From positions 792,120-856,119 of the forward strand of contig KK211198.1 of NCBI GenBank assembly GCA_000620945.1: a DNA stretch of 64,000 bases. Reading direction: 5' to 3'. The DNA is from [Clostridium] viride DSM 6836 (GTDB lineage Bacteria > Bacillota > Clostridia > Oscillospirales > Oscillospiraceae). Of the stretch, positions 1 through 7,655 are shown piece by piece. The notes under the pieces were generated by a model. It did no database searches. It was not told the DNA's origin and saw only the letters and a program-made list of their open reading frames with translations. The position numbers were made by a program, and so were the translations under genes. The first letter of the stretch is position 1. Every line of letters begins with the position of its first letter.

Positions 1-1
1 G

Positions 2-421
2 CATATTGTGGGCAATCATACCTATCATCATCCGGATATGTCCCAAATTGCACAGCAAGCGGCATTTCAAAAGGAATTGGATGATTTAGCTGCCCTCTAT
101 CAGCAGACCACAGGGCAGGAATTGCAAAAATTCTATCGCCCTCCCCAGGGAAAATATAACCTAGAAAATCTGAAGCAGGCCCAGGCGCTTGGCTACAAAA
201 CGGTATTTTGGAGCTTAGCTTATGTGGATTGGTATGCCGATAAACAACCCACCAAAGAACAGGCATTTTCCAAGCTCATCCCTCGCATTCATGATGGTGC
301 CATCGTGCTCTTGCACACAACCTCCACGACCAACGCAGCCATTCTCGACGAGCTTCTGACCAAGTGGGAGGAAATGGGCTACTCCTTTGCTCCGCTGACG
401 GAATTACCAGAAAAAACTTAA
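2..421 (+). CDS. PdaA-like polysaccharide deacetylase, 3' part only
   Basis: The gene is cut by the window start, so only the last ~139 codons are visible. Seen: a zinc-site motif GNHTYHHPDM, the substrate-groove motif RPPQGKY, FWSLAYVDW, and IVLLHTTS near the C-terminus. This order is typical of NodB-fold deacetylases and closest in wording to PdaA, which de-N-acetylates muramic acid to make the muramic delta-lactam of spore cortex. The catalytic Asp of the first NodB motif lies outside the window. The protein would act outside the membrane. PdaA assignment is by motif resemblance; another family-4 carbohydrate esterase is possible. Confidence 0.8.
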   Translation, partial: HIVGNHTYHHPDMSQIAQQAAFQKELDDLAALYQQTTGQELQKFYRPPQGKYNLENLKQAQALGYKTVFWSLAYVDWYADKQPTKEQAFSKLIPRIHDGAIVLLHTTSTTNAAILDELLTKWEEMGYSFAPLTELPEKT

Positions 422-479
422 TGGTTTTGCGGGTTTTCCACCTCCATCCGGGATACCCTAAAAGATGAGGTGATATAGT

Positions 480-647
480 ATGCACGATCTCCCATTGGGG
501 TTTGGGATGGCATTGGCTCAACATGAAGATGCCATGCAAGTATTTTCAAACCTACCACACGCACAGCAACGGAATTTAATTCAGCAAGCAAGTCAGGTTC
601 GATCCAAACAAGAAATGCAAGAGTTAGTGGAAAGCATCACCCCTTAA
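480..647 (+). CDS. Small conserved Firmicute protein, 55 aa
   Basis: An ATG lies about 6 nt after a strong GAGGTGAT ribosome-binding site, opens a 55-codon frame and ends inside the stem of a rho-independent terminator. The product is soluble and helical, beginning MHDLPLGFGMALAQ and ending in a Glu/Gln-rich tail (MQELVESITP). It resembles short uncharacterised Clostridia proteins starting with 'LPIGFGMALAQ', a resemblance from memory. Function unknown. It may be cotranscribed with the upstream deacetylase, 58 nt away. Confidence 0.7.
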   Translation: MHDLPLGFGMALAQHEDAMQVFSNLPHAQQRNLIQQASQVRSKQEMQELVESITP

Positions 648-668
648 GCGGGGCGATGCTTTCTTTTT
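631..668 (+). terminator. Rho-independent terminator after the 55-aa gene
   Basis: The stem AAAGCATC-CCCC pairs with GGGG-GATGCTTT around a short TTAAGC loop and is followed by TCTTTTTC. The stop codon of the small gene falls within it. Confidence 0.85.
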
Positions 669-717
669 CATCTTCTTGCCTTATTTTTACTTAATTTGTA
701 AAACTGTAAAAAAGATG

Positions 718-746
718 TTGTCGTTTTGACAAATTTTCACTATAAT
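718..746 (+). promoter_or_regulatory. Sigma-A type promoter for the HD-GYP gene
   Basis: TTGTCG (718-723) and TATAAT (741-746) are separated by 17 bp. An overlapping alternative is TTGACA (726-731) with TATACG at 748. Both lie in the AT-rich gap before the HD-GYP gene. Confidence 0.6.
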
Positions 747-845
747 GTATACGTTGCAATCCAAAGGATTCAATTATAACAGGATAAATTAGGAATCGAC
801 ATTCTCAGTTCGATTCTTATGTTTTCTAGATAAGGGGTTTTCATT

Positions 846-1949
846 GTGCTCTTTGTTCCTCTGCATTTACTCAAATCCGGCATGATTTTAGCCGAGAGCA
901 TTCCTAGTTACAATTTGCACGTACCGCTGGTCACGGCCGGTCAACCTCTTTCAGAACGGTTGATTCGGTCCCTACGTGACCACGGTATCCAGGGCGCTTA
1001 CATCGAAAGTGCCGTGGCTGAGGGAATTGAGCCGCAGGAATTTTTTACTCCGCAAAAAAGGACCTCCCTCCTGGAGGGAATCAAAACCGAGTATGAGCGG
1101 GTTCGAACCTCAGGTGACAAGCCCAACGGCAAGATTTTTGAGGAAATGGCCGTGGAGGTTGTTCTTTCTGCCCTGGAGCAAGAACATCTTTTATATAACG
1201 TCATTACCATTCGAAACTACGATGACTATACCTATTCTCACAGCCTCTACGTGGGTGGAATTGCGACCTTGATTGGCGCAAACATGAAACTGAAAAAACA
1301 GCAGTTGGTGTCCCTAGCCACTGCCGGTCTTTTGCATGACATTGGAAAGTTACAAGTGCCTTTGAGTATCATCAACAAACCGGCCGCCCTCACTGACTCT
1401 GAATATTCGGCCATGCAAGAGCATCCCCTCTTAGGGGTTACCCGCTTATCCAAGAATAAACTCTACCCCTCCATCATCATCAAAGGGGTGGAAAGTCACC
1501 ACGAATTTTATAACGGAGACGGCTATCCCTTTGGACTAACTGGAGAAAACATCCCTCTTTTTGGGCGCATTTTATCCCTTGCCGATGTTTATGATGCTCT
1601 GTCGTCCGCCCGATCCTATCGACCAGCCTGGAATCCAAACAAAATCATTGATTACATCACCAGTCGATCGGGTATCCAGTTTGATCCGAACATTCTCCCC
1701 TTCTTTCTCCAATCCGTGGCGGCCTTCCCGGTGGGCATGCTGGTACGTCTTAGCAACGGTTGGACGGGCATTGTCACGAAAAACTATCCGGAATTCATCC
1801 TTCGCCCCTGCATCCGCATCATTCATCCGGATGCAGAATGCGGCCGAGAGTTGGATTTGGCGCATTCGTTGTTTAACATAACCGTCGAAGGCCCCGTGGA
1901 GGACGCGCTCGATTTGAACCTGACCAAGCCGCAGATGGTTCATATCTAG
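846..1949 (+). CDS. HD-GYP domain protein, likely c-di-GMP phosphodiesterase
   Basis: 367 aa with a GTG start 8 nt after AAGGGG. The N-terminal ~115 residues are an uncharacterised regulatory segment. The HD-GYP domain follows: His in SHSLYVGG (~132), the HD pair in LLHDIGK (164-165), then SHHE (~217-220), GDGYP (224-228) and the ADVYDALSSARSYR block. These metal ligands and the GYP loop are intact, so hydrolysis of cyclic di-GMP is the expected activity. No membrane segment is visible, so it should be cytosolic. It has its own promoter. The GGDEF cyclase at 3.2 kb and the c-di-GMP riboswitch at 62.5 kb make it part of a visible signalling set. Target specificity is unknown. Confidence 0.9.
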   Translation: MLFVPLHLLKSGMILAESIPSYNLHVPLVTAGQPLSERLIRSLRDHGIQGAYIESAVAEGIEPQEFFTPQKRTSLLEGIKTEYERVRTSGDKPNGKIFEEMAVEVVLSALEQEHLLYNVITIRNYDDYTYSHSLYVGGIATLIGANMKLKKQQLVSLATAGLLHDIGKLQVPLSIINKPAALTDSEYSAMQEHPLLGVTRLSKNKLYPSIIIKGVESHHEFYNGDGYPFGLTGENIPLFGRILSLADVYDALSSARSYRPAWNPNKIIDYITSRSGIQFDPNILPFFLQSVAAFPVGMLVRLSNGWTGIVTKNYPEFILRPCIRIIHPDAECGRELDLAHSLFNITVEGPVEDALDLNLTKPQMVHI

Positions 1950-2114
1950 GTATCAATTTTTCGATATCCTGCAAATTTTTGTATTTTTATCTTTGATTTT
2001 ACCCTTTGAAGGTTTAGAATAAAAAAGCCGCTACCATTTATGGTGTAACGAGTTTTCTTCTTTGTGTTCAACTTGACTGCAACCTTTTTCAGAAAAGAAG
2101 GAAGGATACCGAAC

Positions 2115-3032
2115 ATGCGAAAATACGAAGCCATACTGAAAATAGCACAATACGGAAATTTGACCCGCGCCGCACAAGAACTTGGTTATGTGCAATCCAA
2201 TCTTAGTCATATGGTACAGCGTTTAGAGAATGACCTTCAAATTAAAATCTTTCATCGAGATCGCCAAGGGGTCACCTTAACCCGTGCCGGGCAAGAACTG
2301 ATTGATATTATGCACCGAATTGAGCTCTTGGAGGCCTCTTTGGTCACCACCGCCTTATCGCACCGCACCAGCATCTTACGGGTCGGAACCTTCCCCAGTG
2401 TTTCGGTGCACTGGCTTCCGCAGATCTTGGATCTGTTTTATCAGAAATTCCCGAGCACCACGGTGCAGCTCACCAGCTATGATCGCTACTTGGATATGGA
2501 CAACTCGGTTCGAAAAGGGGATACGGATTGTTGCTTCTATGCGGGAGATTATCATGCAGGACTTGACTTTTTCCCCCTGTGCCGAGACTCCTACTATGCT
2601 GTCATGAATAAGGATCACGAGCTCTCGCAGCAAAGCTCTCTGAGTATCGCGGACTTACGGGACTATCCCTTCATCATGCCGGGGGAAGGGATCAACTGTT
2701 CCATTAAAAATGCCCCTCAGCTTCTTCCCTTTCCTCCAAAGCTCACGACGACATCCCAAGAAGACCTAAGTGTTCTCTATCTGGTGGAAAAAAACTTGGG
2801 GGTCAGCATACTTCCAGGCCTTAGTGTGAGAACGGGCCTCACCAATGTCTGTGCCATTCCCCTAGTGGATATTCCTGCCCGGGAGGTTGGCATTCTTTGT
2901 AAGCCCTATGGAGAGATCTCCGATGTTTCAAAGTACTTTATTCAGATGGCGAAGGAAGTGGCAGGCTCCTGGCAAGAAGGGCAAAGCACCCCCCTCCCAA
3001 CTACCATTTCCCTATTAAACACGCCGGTTTAA
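2115..3032 (+). CDS. LysR-family transcriptional regulator
   Basis: 305 aa starting at ATG 2115, which follows AGAAGGAAGG; the frame is open further upstream but without a ribosome-binding site. The N-terminal winged HTH is clear (GNLTRAAQELGYVQSNLSHM, then RLENDLQIKIFHRD and the GVTLTRAG wing). The rest matches the two-lobed LysR effector domain. It is a single gene between an HD-GYP protein and a GGDEF protein on the same strand, with a terminator behind it. LysR proteins usually act on a divergent neighbour, but there is none here, so the target is unknown. Confidence 0.9.
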   Translation: MRKYEAILKIAQYGNLTRAAQELGYVQSNLSHMVQRLENDLQIKIFHRDRQGVTLTRAGQELIDIMHRIELLEASLVTTALSHRTSILRVGTFPSVSVHWLPQILDLFYQKFPSTTVQLTSYDRYLDMDNSVRKGDTDCCFYAGDYHAGLDFFPLCRDSYYAVMNKDHELSQQSSLSIADLRDYPFIMPGEGINCSIKNAPQLLPFPPKLTTTSQEDLSVLYLVEKNLGVSILPGLSVRTGLTNVCAIPLVDIPAREVGILCKPYGEISDVSKYFIQMAKEVAGSWQEGQSTPLPTTISLLNTPV

Positions 3033-3105
3033 ATCACAGGAGTAACGAGTGTTCTTCTTGACGCTCCCTAAGCAATCAAATACTGCCAACTTGGTACCGT
3101 TTTGC

Positions 3106-3142
3106 AAATCCGAGCGAATCGGTTTGGATTCGTTCGGATTTT
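3106..3142 (+). terminator. Rho-independent terminator after the LysR gene
   Basis: AAATCCGAGCGAATC pairs with GATTCGTTCGGATTT (15 bp including one G-U) around a short loop. The right arm ends in a run of four T. Confidence 0.75.
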
Positions 3143-3203
3143 GTCATGCCTCTTTGGTTGAATTCCATTTATTGGTTATCTTATTTGAGATTGACAAAAA
3201 TCG

Positions 3204-4967
3204 ATGGAATTCGTCAATCCGATCACTTTAAGATTAGGGGCGTACAAAAATAAACTGGGCTTGCTAGCGGTTGGTGGCGTTACGATGATGTTTAGCGAAT
3301 TGTTTCAAAATATTGATCTTCCAATATTGATTTGCAAGAACGACACTGAGCTTTCCGTCTGCTATGGAAATCCTAGTGTCGCTCATTTGCTGTCCAAAAG
3401 TGAGGAAGATCTCCTGGGACACCCTCTGCAAAGCCTGCTCCGTTTACCCCATGGCGATTATCAAAACATTCAGGAGCTTCTGCATCAAGAAGGTGCAGCC
3501 CTAGAAGTGCAGAGTTCCATTCTAAAAAGTAGCATAGGACGAGTACCACTGCATCTTTCTGCCAACCAATTCTCCTTTCAGGGCGAGACCTATTTGAAAC
3601 TCTGTTTGGATCGGCGCTCGAATCATCCACCAAGTGAAGTGAATAGTCAAACTCTGATCCTTGCCTCTCACGTGGCACACGAGGCGCCCAACGCCCATGA
3701 ATCCATTGAACGAATGCTGGGGGTTCTGGGAAAATCCCTCAAACTGCAACGCTTAAGCGTCTTTGAGGCTGAGGACTTCGAAACCCTTTGTATGAGCTAT
3801 GAATGGTGTTCTTCGGAGGTTAAACCCCACTATACCTTTTGGCACGATATCCCCCGGAAGCAACTGTATGCTCTTCTGATGGAAACGGAACTCCCGGAGG
3901 AAACGCATGGCGTATTTGCCGCTGGTGATGAGCGGGTCATCGCTGCTTCGCAGAGCAAAAGCATCCTTTCCGTACCCATTTTATTTGGCCAAGAAGCCAT
4001 GGGATATCTGATTGCGGAAGATGGCAATGGAATGCGCCACTTTACCAACGATGATAGTTGGCTCATGGAGGAAAGTTCCCGCTTGCTGGCCAGCTTCATC
4101 AAGCGCCGTGAACAAGACCGCAGCCTGCAATATCATTTGGATGTGCTGAACACGGTCACCAACCATGTGGATGGTATGATCTGCGTACATGACCCCGAAA
4201 GCCGTGAAATCCTCTTTGCCAACCGTGCTTTTTCGGAGCTTCTCTGCGTTCCCTTAAAAGAGCTGCGGGGCGAAGATAGCGAGCACTTGATGCGCGAGCT
4301 TGGAAAAGAGTACAGCAAGCTGACCAGTGAGGAAAAGTCTCTTCGCTGGGAGTTCTTCAATCCTAGGACCGGTAAGTGGTATCTCGCCAAACGCACCAAA
4401 ATCAAATGGATTGACGGTAGAGAAGCGCAAGTGGATCGTATGGTGGACATCACCGAGCAAAAAGAGCATGCCAATGCCTTAGAGCACATTGCCTCTACCG
4501 ACCGCATGACCGGGACCTATAATCGCGAGTGGGCGTATCGTCTCATTGAGCGGCTCTTGCACAAGGTAACGGCAGAATCCCCTGCTTCGGTGGTGTTTGT
4601 GGATTTGGACAATCTCAAATGCGTCAACGATAGCTTTGGTCACAGCGAAGGTGACCGCATGATCCTACAAACGGTTTGCATGATTCAAAGTTGCATTCGG
4701 AAAACGGATGTGATTTGCCGTTGGGGCGGTGATGAGTTTGTTGTCATCATCATGGCCAACGAATACGAGAGCAATCGCATCATGGAATCGGTACAAGATC
4801 AGGTGAAGGCCTATAACGCAACGGCAGATTCCCCCAGCCGGGTCAGCTTCAGCTATGGTGTGGCAGAAATTCATCCGGGGACAACTCAAAGTGTGGAGGG
4901 CTTGATCGCGGAAGCCGATCAAAAAATGTATGATAATAAGATGCAGCGATCCTGCAACAAAAATTAA
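3204..4967 (+). CDS. PAS-GAF-PAS-GGDEF diguanylate cyclase
   Basis: Up to 587 aa. Order: PAS-like sensor (~30-140), GAF-like domain (~150-310), second PAS (~320-425), then GGDEF (~430-580). The active-site GGDEF is intact in RWGGDEFVVI. The product-inhibition motif RKTD sits five residues before it, so both synthesis of c-di-GMP and feedback control are expected. No transmembrane segment is visible, suggesting cytosolic ligand or redox sensing. The start is uncertain: ATG 3204 has no ribosome-binding site and a TTGACA box (3191-3196) lies just upstream, so ATG 3284 or 3287, where the first PAS begins, is a good alternative. Confidence 0.9.
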   Translation: MEFVNPITLRLGAYKNKLGLLAVGGVTMMFSELFQNIDLPILICKNDTELSVCYGNPSVAHLLSKSEEDLLGHPLQSLLRLPHGDYQNIQELLHQEGAALEVQSSILKSSIGRVPLHLSANQFSFQGETYLKLCLDRRSNHPPSEVNSQTLILASHVAHEAPNAHESIERMLGVLGKSLKLQRLSVFEAEDFETLCMSYEWCSSEVKPHYTFWHDIPRKQLYALLMETELPEETHGVFAAGDERVIAASQSKSILSVPILFGQEAMGYLIAEDGNGMRHFTNDDSWLMEESSRLLASFIKRREQDRSLQYHLDVLNTVTNHVDGMICVHDPESREILFANRAFSELLCVPLKELRGEDSEHLMRELGKEYSKLTSEEKSLRWEFFNPRTGKWYLAKRTKIKWIDGREAQVDRMVDITEQKEHANALEHIASTDRMTGTYNREWAYRLIERLLHKVTAESPASVVFVDLDNLKCVNDSFGHSEGDRMILQTVCMIQSCIRKTDVICRWGGDEFVVIIMANEYESNRIMESVQDQVKAYNATADSPSRVSFSYGVAEIHPGTTQSVEGLIAEADQKMYDNKMQRSCNKN

Positions 4968-5041
4968 CCCTTCTTTCACCCATTTGCTTGTATTGGAAAA
5001 ATACAAGCCGGAAATAAGGGTAAAATTTTAAAAATTGCAAG

Positions 5042-5070
5042 TTGACGTTTTTTTAATGCAAGGTTATAAT
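5042..5070 (+). promoter_or_regulatory. Strong promoter for an intergenic RNA
   Basis: TTGACG (5042-5047), a 17-bp spacer and a perfect TATAAT (5065-5070) point into a stretch with no plus-strand gene. The next gene downstream is on the opposite strand, so the promoter should drive a non-coding transcript ending at the 5205-5247 hairpin. Confidence 0.7.
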
Positions 5071-5075
5071 AGGGG

Positions 5076-5247
5076 ATAGGTAAAGTGCTTTGCTGCTTAG
5101 CAACCTTTATTCTAGGATGCCTTGCCCCGCGCGAGGCAGGAATCGTCCTTTTTCCCCCTCCATAGTCCGCTGCAGTTTGCAGCAAAACCAAAATACCTTA
5201 TCACAAACACAAAACCGCCGTTGCCTGAAGCAACGGCGGTTTTGTGT
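5076..5247 (+). ncRNA. Candidate structured ncRNA, 6S-like
   Basis: Expected to start ~7 nt after the promoter's TATAAT and end at the terminator. The ends pair: 5076-5082 (ATAGGTA) with 5194-5201 (TACCTTAT, one bulge). A second stem pairs 5089-5096 (TTTGCTGC) exactly with 5179-5186 (GCAGCAAA). A distal hairpin involves 5115-5148. Between the second stem and the distal hairpin lies a large, mostly unpaired bubble. A competing local hairpin (GCTGCA/TGCAGC, 5169-5183) lies on the 3' side. A closed rod with a central bubble and an alternative 3' hairpin is the 6S RNA plan. I recognise no primary-sequence signature, so 6S identity is inference; the existence of a transcript is better supported. 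Confidence 0.45.
5205..5247. terminator. Bidirectional terminator
   Basis: A long stem (ACACAAAACCGCCGTTGC paired with its complement around CTGA) has A-rich and T-rich flanks on both sides. It serves both the plus-strand RNA and the minus-strand nad operon, whose last gene stops at 5265. Confidence 0.85.
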
Positions 5248-5264
5248 TATATGTAGGAAATGAC

Positions 5265-6182
5265 TTAGCCACCCAGTCGAATCATTTCATCAATACAGCG
5301 TCTCGCTCCAAGGATGACCTCTTCCGAAAGGGTAATCTCTTCTCCGCCATTGCCCTTTAGACAATGATAAATATCCATCAGGGTGGTCTTTTTCATTTCT
5401 GGACACATGAGTGCTCCAGACAGAGGATAAAACTGCTTCTCAGGGCAGGAGAACTGCAGGTGTTCTACAATGCTCGTTTCCGTGCCAATCAAGAACTCCT
5501 TGGACTCGGAATGTTCCGCAAAGGCCATGATGCCCGTGGTGGAACCCACATAGTCCGCAAGCCTTGCTACCTCAGGAGGACATTCCGGATGCACCAGCAA
5601 AAGTGCGTTGGGGTGCGCCTTGCGGGCACGGGTGACATCTTCCACGGTCATGGCGGCATGGAAGGGACAACCACCTTCCAGGAAGCGAATGTTCTTTTCG
5701 GGGAGCTTCTGTGCCACATATTGCGCAAGATTCTGATCCGGAATGAACAGAATGTCCTTTTGGGGTAGCTGCTCACAAATCTGCACCGCAGAGGAGGAGG
5801 TCACGCACACATCACAGATGGTCTTCAGTTCCGAGGTGGTATTAATGTAGCAGACTACGGCGTAACCGGGGTAGTCCTCTTTCACCTTCGCAATCATGGC
5901 ACGATCCATTTGATCGGCCATAGGGCAGCCCGCATCGGGCGCTGCCAAGATGACGGTTTTCTCCGGGGAAAGCACCTTACACGTTTCCGCCATAAAGCGA
6001 ACCCCGCACATGAGAACCGTGTTCTGTGGAGCGCTCATCGCCTCCACACTGATGCCGTAGGAGTCGCCGGTATAGTCGGCAACCTCCAATATTTCCTGCC
6101 CCTGATAGCTGTGTGCCAGAATGCAGATATCCTTTTCTTTCTTCAGGCGAAGAATCTCTGCCTGAATCTCTTGGATGGTCAT
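5265..6182 (-). CDS. nadA: Quinolinate synthase NadA
   Basis: 305 aa, starting at the ATG (6180-6182) 8 nt after AGGAGG; an upstream in-frame ATG lacks a site. NadA condenses iminoaspartate with dihydroxyacetone phosphate to quinolinate using a 4Fe-4S cluster. Seen: LAHSYQGQEILEVADYTGDS, the Cys-bearing MCGVRFMAE, the second Cys region after HPECPPEVARLADYVGSTTG, and the C-terminal CPEM region. Length is usual for the short bacterial form. It is the last gene of a minus-strand nadB-nadC-niaR-nadA operon, followed by a terminator. Confidence 0.95.
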   Translation of the reverse strand: MTIQEIQAEILRLKKEKDICILAHSYQGQEILEVADYTGDSYGISVEAMSAPQNTVLMCGVRFMAETCKVLSPEKTVILAAPDAGCPMADQMDRAMIAKVKEDYPGYAVVCYINTTSELKTICDVCVTSSSAVQICEQLPQKDILFIPDQNLAQYVAQKLPEKNIRFLEGGCPFHAAMTVEDVTRARKAHPNALLLVHPECPPEVARLADYVGSTTGIMAFAEHSESKEFLIGTETSIVEHLQFSCPEKQFYPLSGALMCPEMKKTTLMDIYHCLKGNGGEEITLSEEVILGARRCIDEMIRLGG

Positions 6183-6236
6183 ATCCAAAGCCTCCTGATT
6201 CGAAATAAAAAGCAATTCATTGCCTTAAAAGGCGGG

Positions 6237-6776
6237 TTAATCGTCCTGTCCGTACAGCTCCCAATTACTGAAGGGAGCGATAAAACCGTGCTCGCGCAAG
6301 GCGTTTTCGATCATATCAAGCCGTTCTTCACTCAAGGCCTCCACCAGGTGATAATGGTATCCACCGGTTGCGTTGCTTAAGTGGCGGGATTCCCCGGAGC
6401 GCAGGGCCGTAATGTATTCCTGCACATCCTGCCGTGAGCTGATGTTCATTTCTGCTGTCACTCTGCCATAAAACTTATGGCTGATGCTCACGTTTTGCAC
6501 CCGTCCCCCAAGGTCCACAATGACGTTCAATTCCCTTTCGGCTTCCTCATCGGTGTGCCGAACCTTGAATTCCCGGGAATGGGTTGTGGCCAATTGAAAC
6601 AGATAGCCACGATAGGTGGAAATGATGTTGGGATGGGCAACGCGAATCACGGCCAAGTCTTGCACAATGACTTGTCGGCTAACGTGATAGCGCACCGCCA
6701 AATCCTTTGCAGAGATGGGAGTGTCGGTATCTTGGAGCATTTTTAATATATCTTGTCTACGTTCCGAAACAGTCAA
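6237..6776 (-). CDS. niaR: NiaR, niacin-responsive transcriptional repressor
   Basis: 179 aa with a TTG start after GAGGG. The N-terminal HTH_11 domain reads ERRQDILKMLQDTDTPISAK followed by DLAVRYHVSRQVIVQD. The C-terminal part is the 3H domain, named for conserved histidines seen here in ARHTD-like, SISHKFYG and GGYHYH segments. NiaR (YrxA) represses NAD synthesis and niacin uptake genes when nicotinic acid is available. Its place between nadC and nadA suggests autoregulation of the whole operon. I did not recognise a convincing operator upstream of nadB. Confidence 0.92.
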   Translation of the reverse strand: MTVSERRQDILKMLQDTDTPISAKDLAVRYHVSRQVIVQDLAVIRVAHPNIISTYRGYLFQLATTHSREFKVRHTDEEAERELNVIVDLGGRVQNVSISHKFYGRVTAEMNISSRQDVQEYITALRSGESRHLSNATGGYHYHLVEALSEERLDMIENALREHGFIAPFSNWELYGQDD

Positions 6777-6794
6777 GGCAAACCCTCATTTCTA

Positions 6795-7655
6795 TCACAG
6801 GGTAGTGATCGTCTCTAGGTTTTTCATGGAAAGGTCTAAGATTGGAGCCGAGTGCGTCAGCGCACCGCTGGATACAAAGTCTACGCCAAGCTCGGCAAGG
6901 CGAGAAAGATTCTCTTTCGTTACGTTTCCGGAGCATTCCGTTTGCGCACGTCCATCAATCCATGCCAGGGCCTCTTTCATTTGCTCTAGGCTCATATTAT
7001 CCAGCATGATAATGTCCGCCCCGGCCGCAACAGCCTCTTTCACCTGCTCCAGGGTTTCCGTTTCCACTTCAATCTTACGCACAAAGGGAGCATAGGCACG
7101 AGCCAGGGCAACGGCCTTCGTAATACCCCCTGCGGCGGCAATGTGATTGTCCTTTAGCATCACTCCGTCGGAAAGGTTATAGCGATGATTGGAACCGCCT
7201 CCGATTTTCACCGCGTACTTTTCAAAAATTCGCTGATTGGGAGTGGTTTTTCGTGTATCCAGAAGGGTTGTGTTGCTTCCCTCCAACTGACGAACCATTT
7301 GCCGGGTATAGGTTGCAATTCCGCTCATGCGCTGGAGGTAGTTGAGTGCAACCCGTTCTCCGGAAAGAAGCACGCGAACATCTCCCGTAATCGTTCCGAG
7401 TAGCTGCCCCTTCTTTACCTCGTCTCCATCCTGGCAAGTAAAGGAAACGCTCGTCTCTGGGTCAAGCAGGTGAAATACCCGGGCAAACACGGGGAGGCCC
7501 GCAATGACGCCGTCTTGCTTACAGATCAGCTGCACACGACCGGGGGTGTTCTGCGGCATGACTGCGTTAGTGGACACATCCTCACTGGTGATATCTTCTC
7601 GGAGGGCCAAGCGGATTAGCTCATCGCCCTGGAGCAGCAGCGTTATCTCATTCAT
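6795..7655 (-). CDS. nadC: Quinolinate phosphoribosyltransferase NadC
   Basis: 286 aa, normal length for nicotinate-nucleotide pyrophosphorylase (carboxylating). It converts quinolinate and PRPP to nicotinate mononucleotide. Seen: the N-terminal ALREDITSEDVSTNAV, the TRKTTPNQRIFEKYAVKIGG substrate loop, MLKDNH, EVETETLEQ, and IMLDNMS, all typical of the alpha/beta-barrel domain. Its start overlaps the nadB stop by 8 nt, implying translational coupling, and niaR follows 18 nt later. Confidence 0.96.
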   Translation of the reverse strand: MNEITLLLQGDELIRLALREDITSEDVSTNAVMPQNTPGRVQLICKQDGVIAGLPVFARVFHLLDPETSVSFTCQDGDEVKKGQLLGTITGDVRVLLSGERVALNYLQRMSGIATYTRQMVRQLEGSNTTLLDTRKTTPNQRIFEKYAVKIGGGSNHRYNLSDGVMLKDNHIAAAGGITKAVALARAYAPFVRKIEVETETLEQVKEAVAAGADIIMLDNMSLEQMKEALAWIDGRAQTECSGNVTKENLSRLAELGVDFVSSGALTHSAPILDLSMKNLETITTL

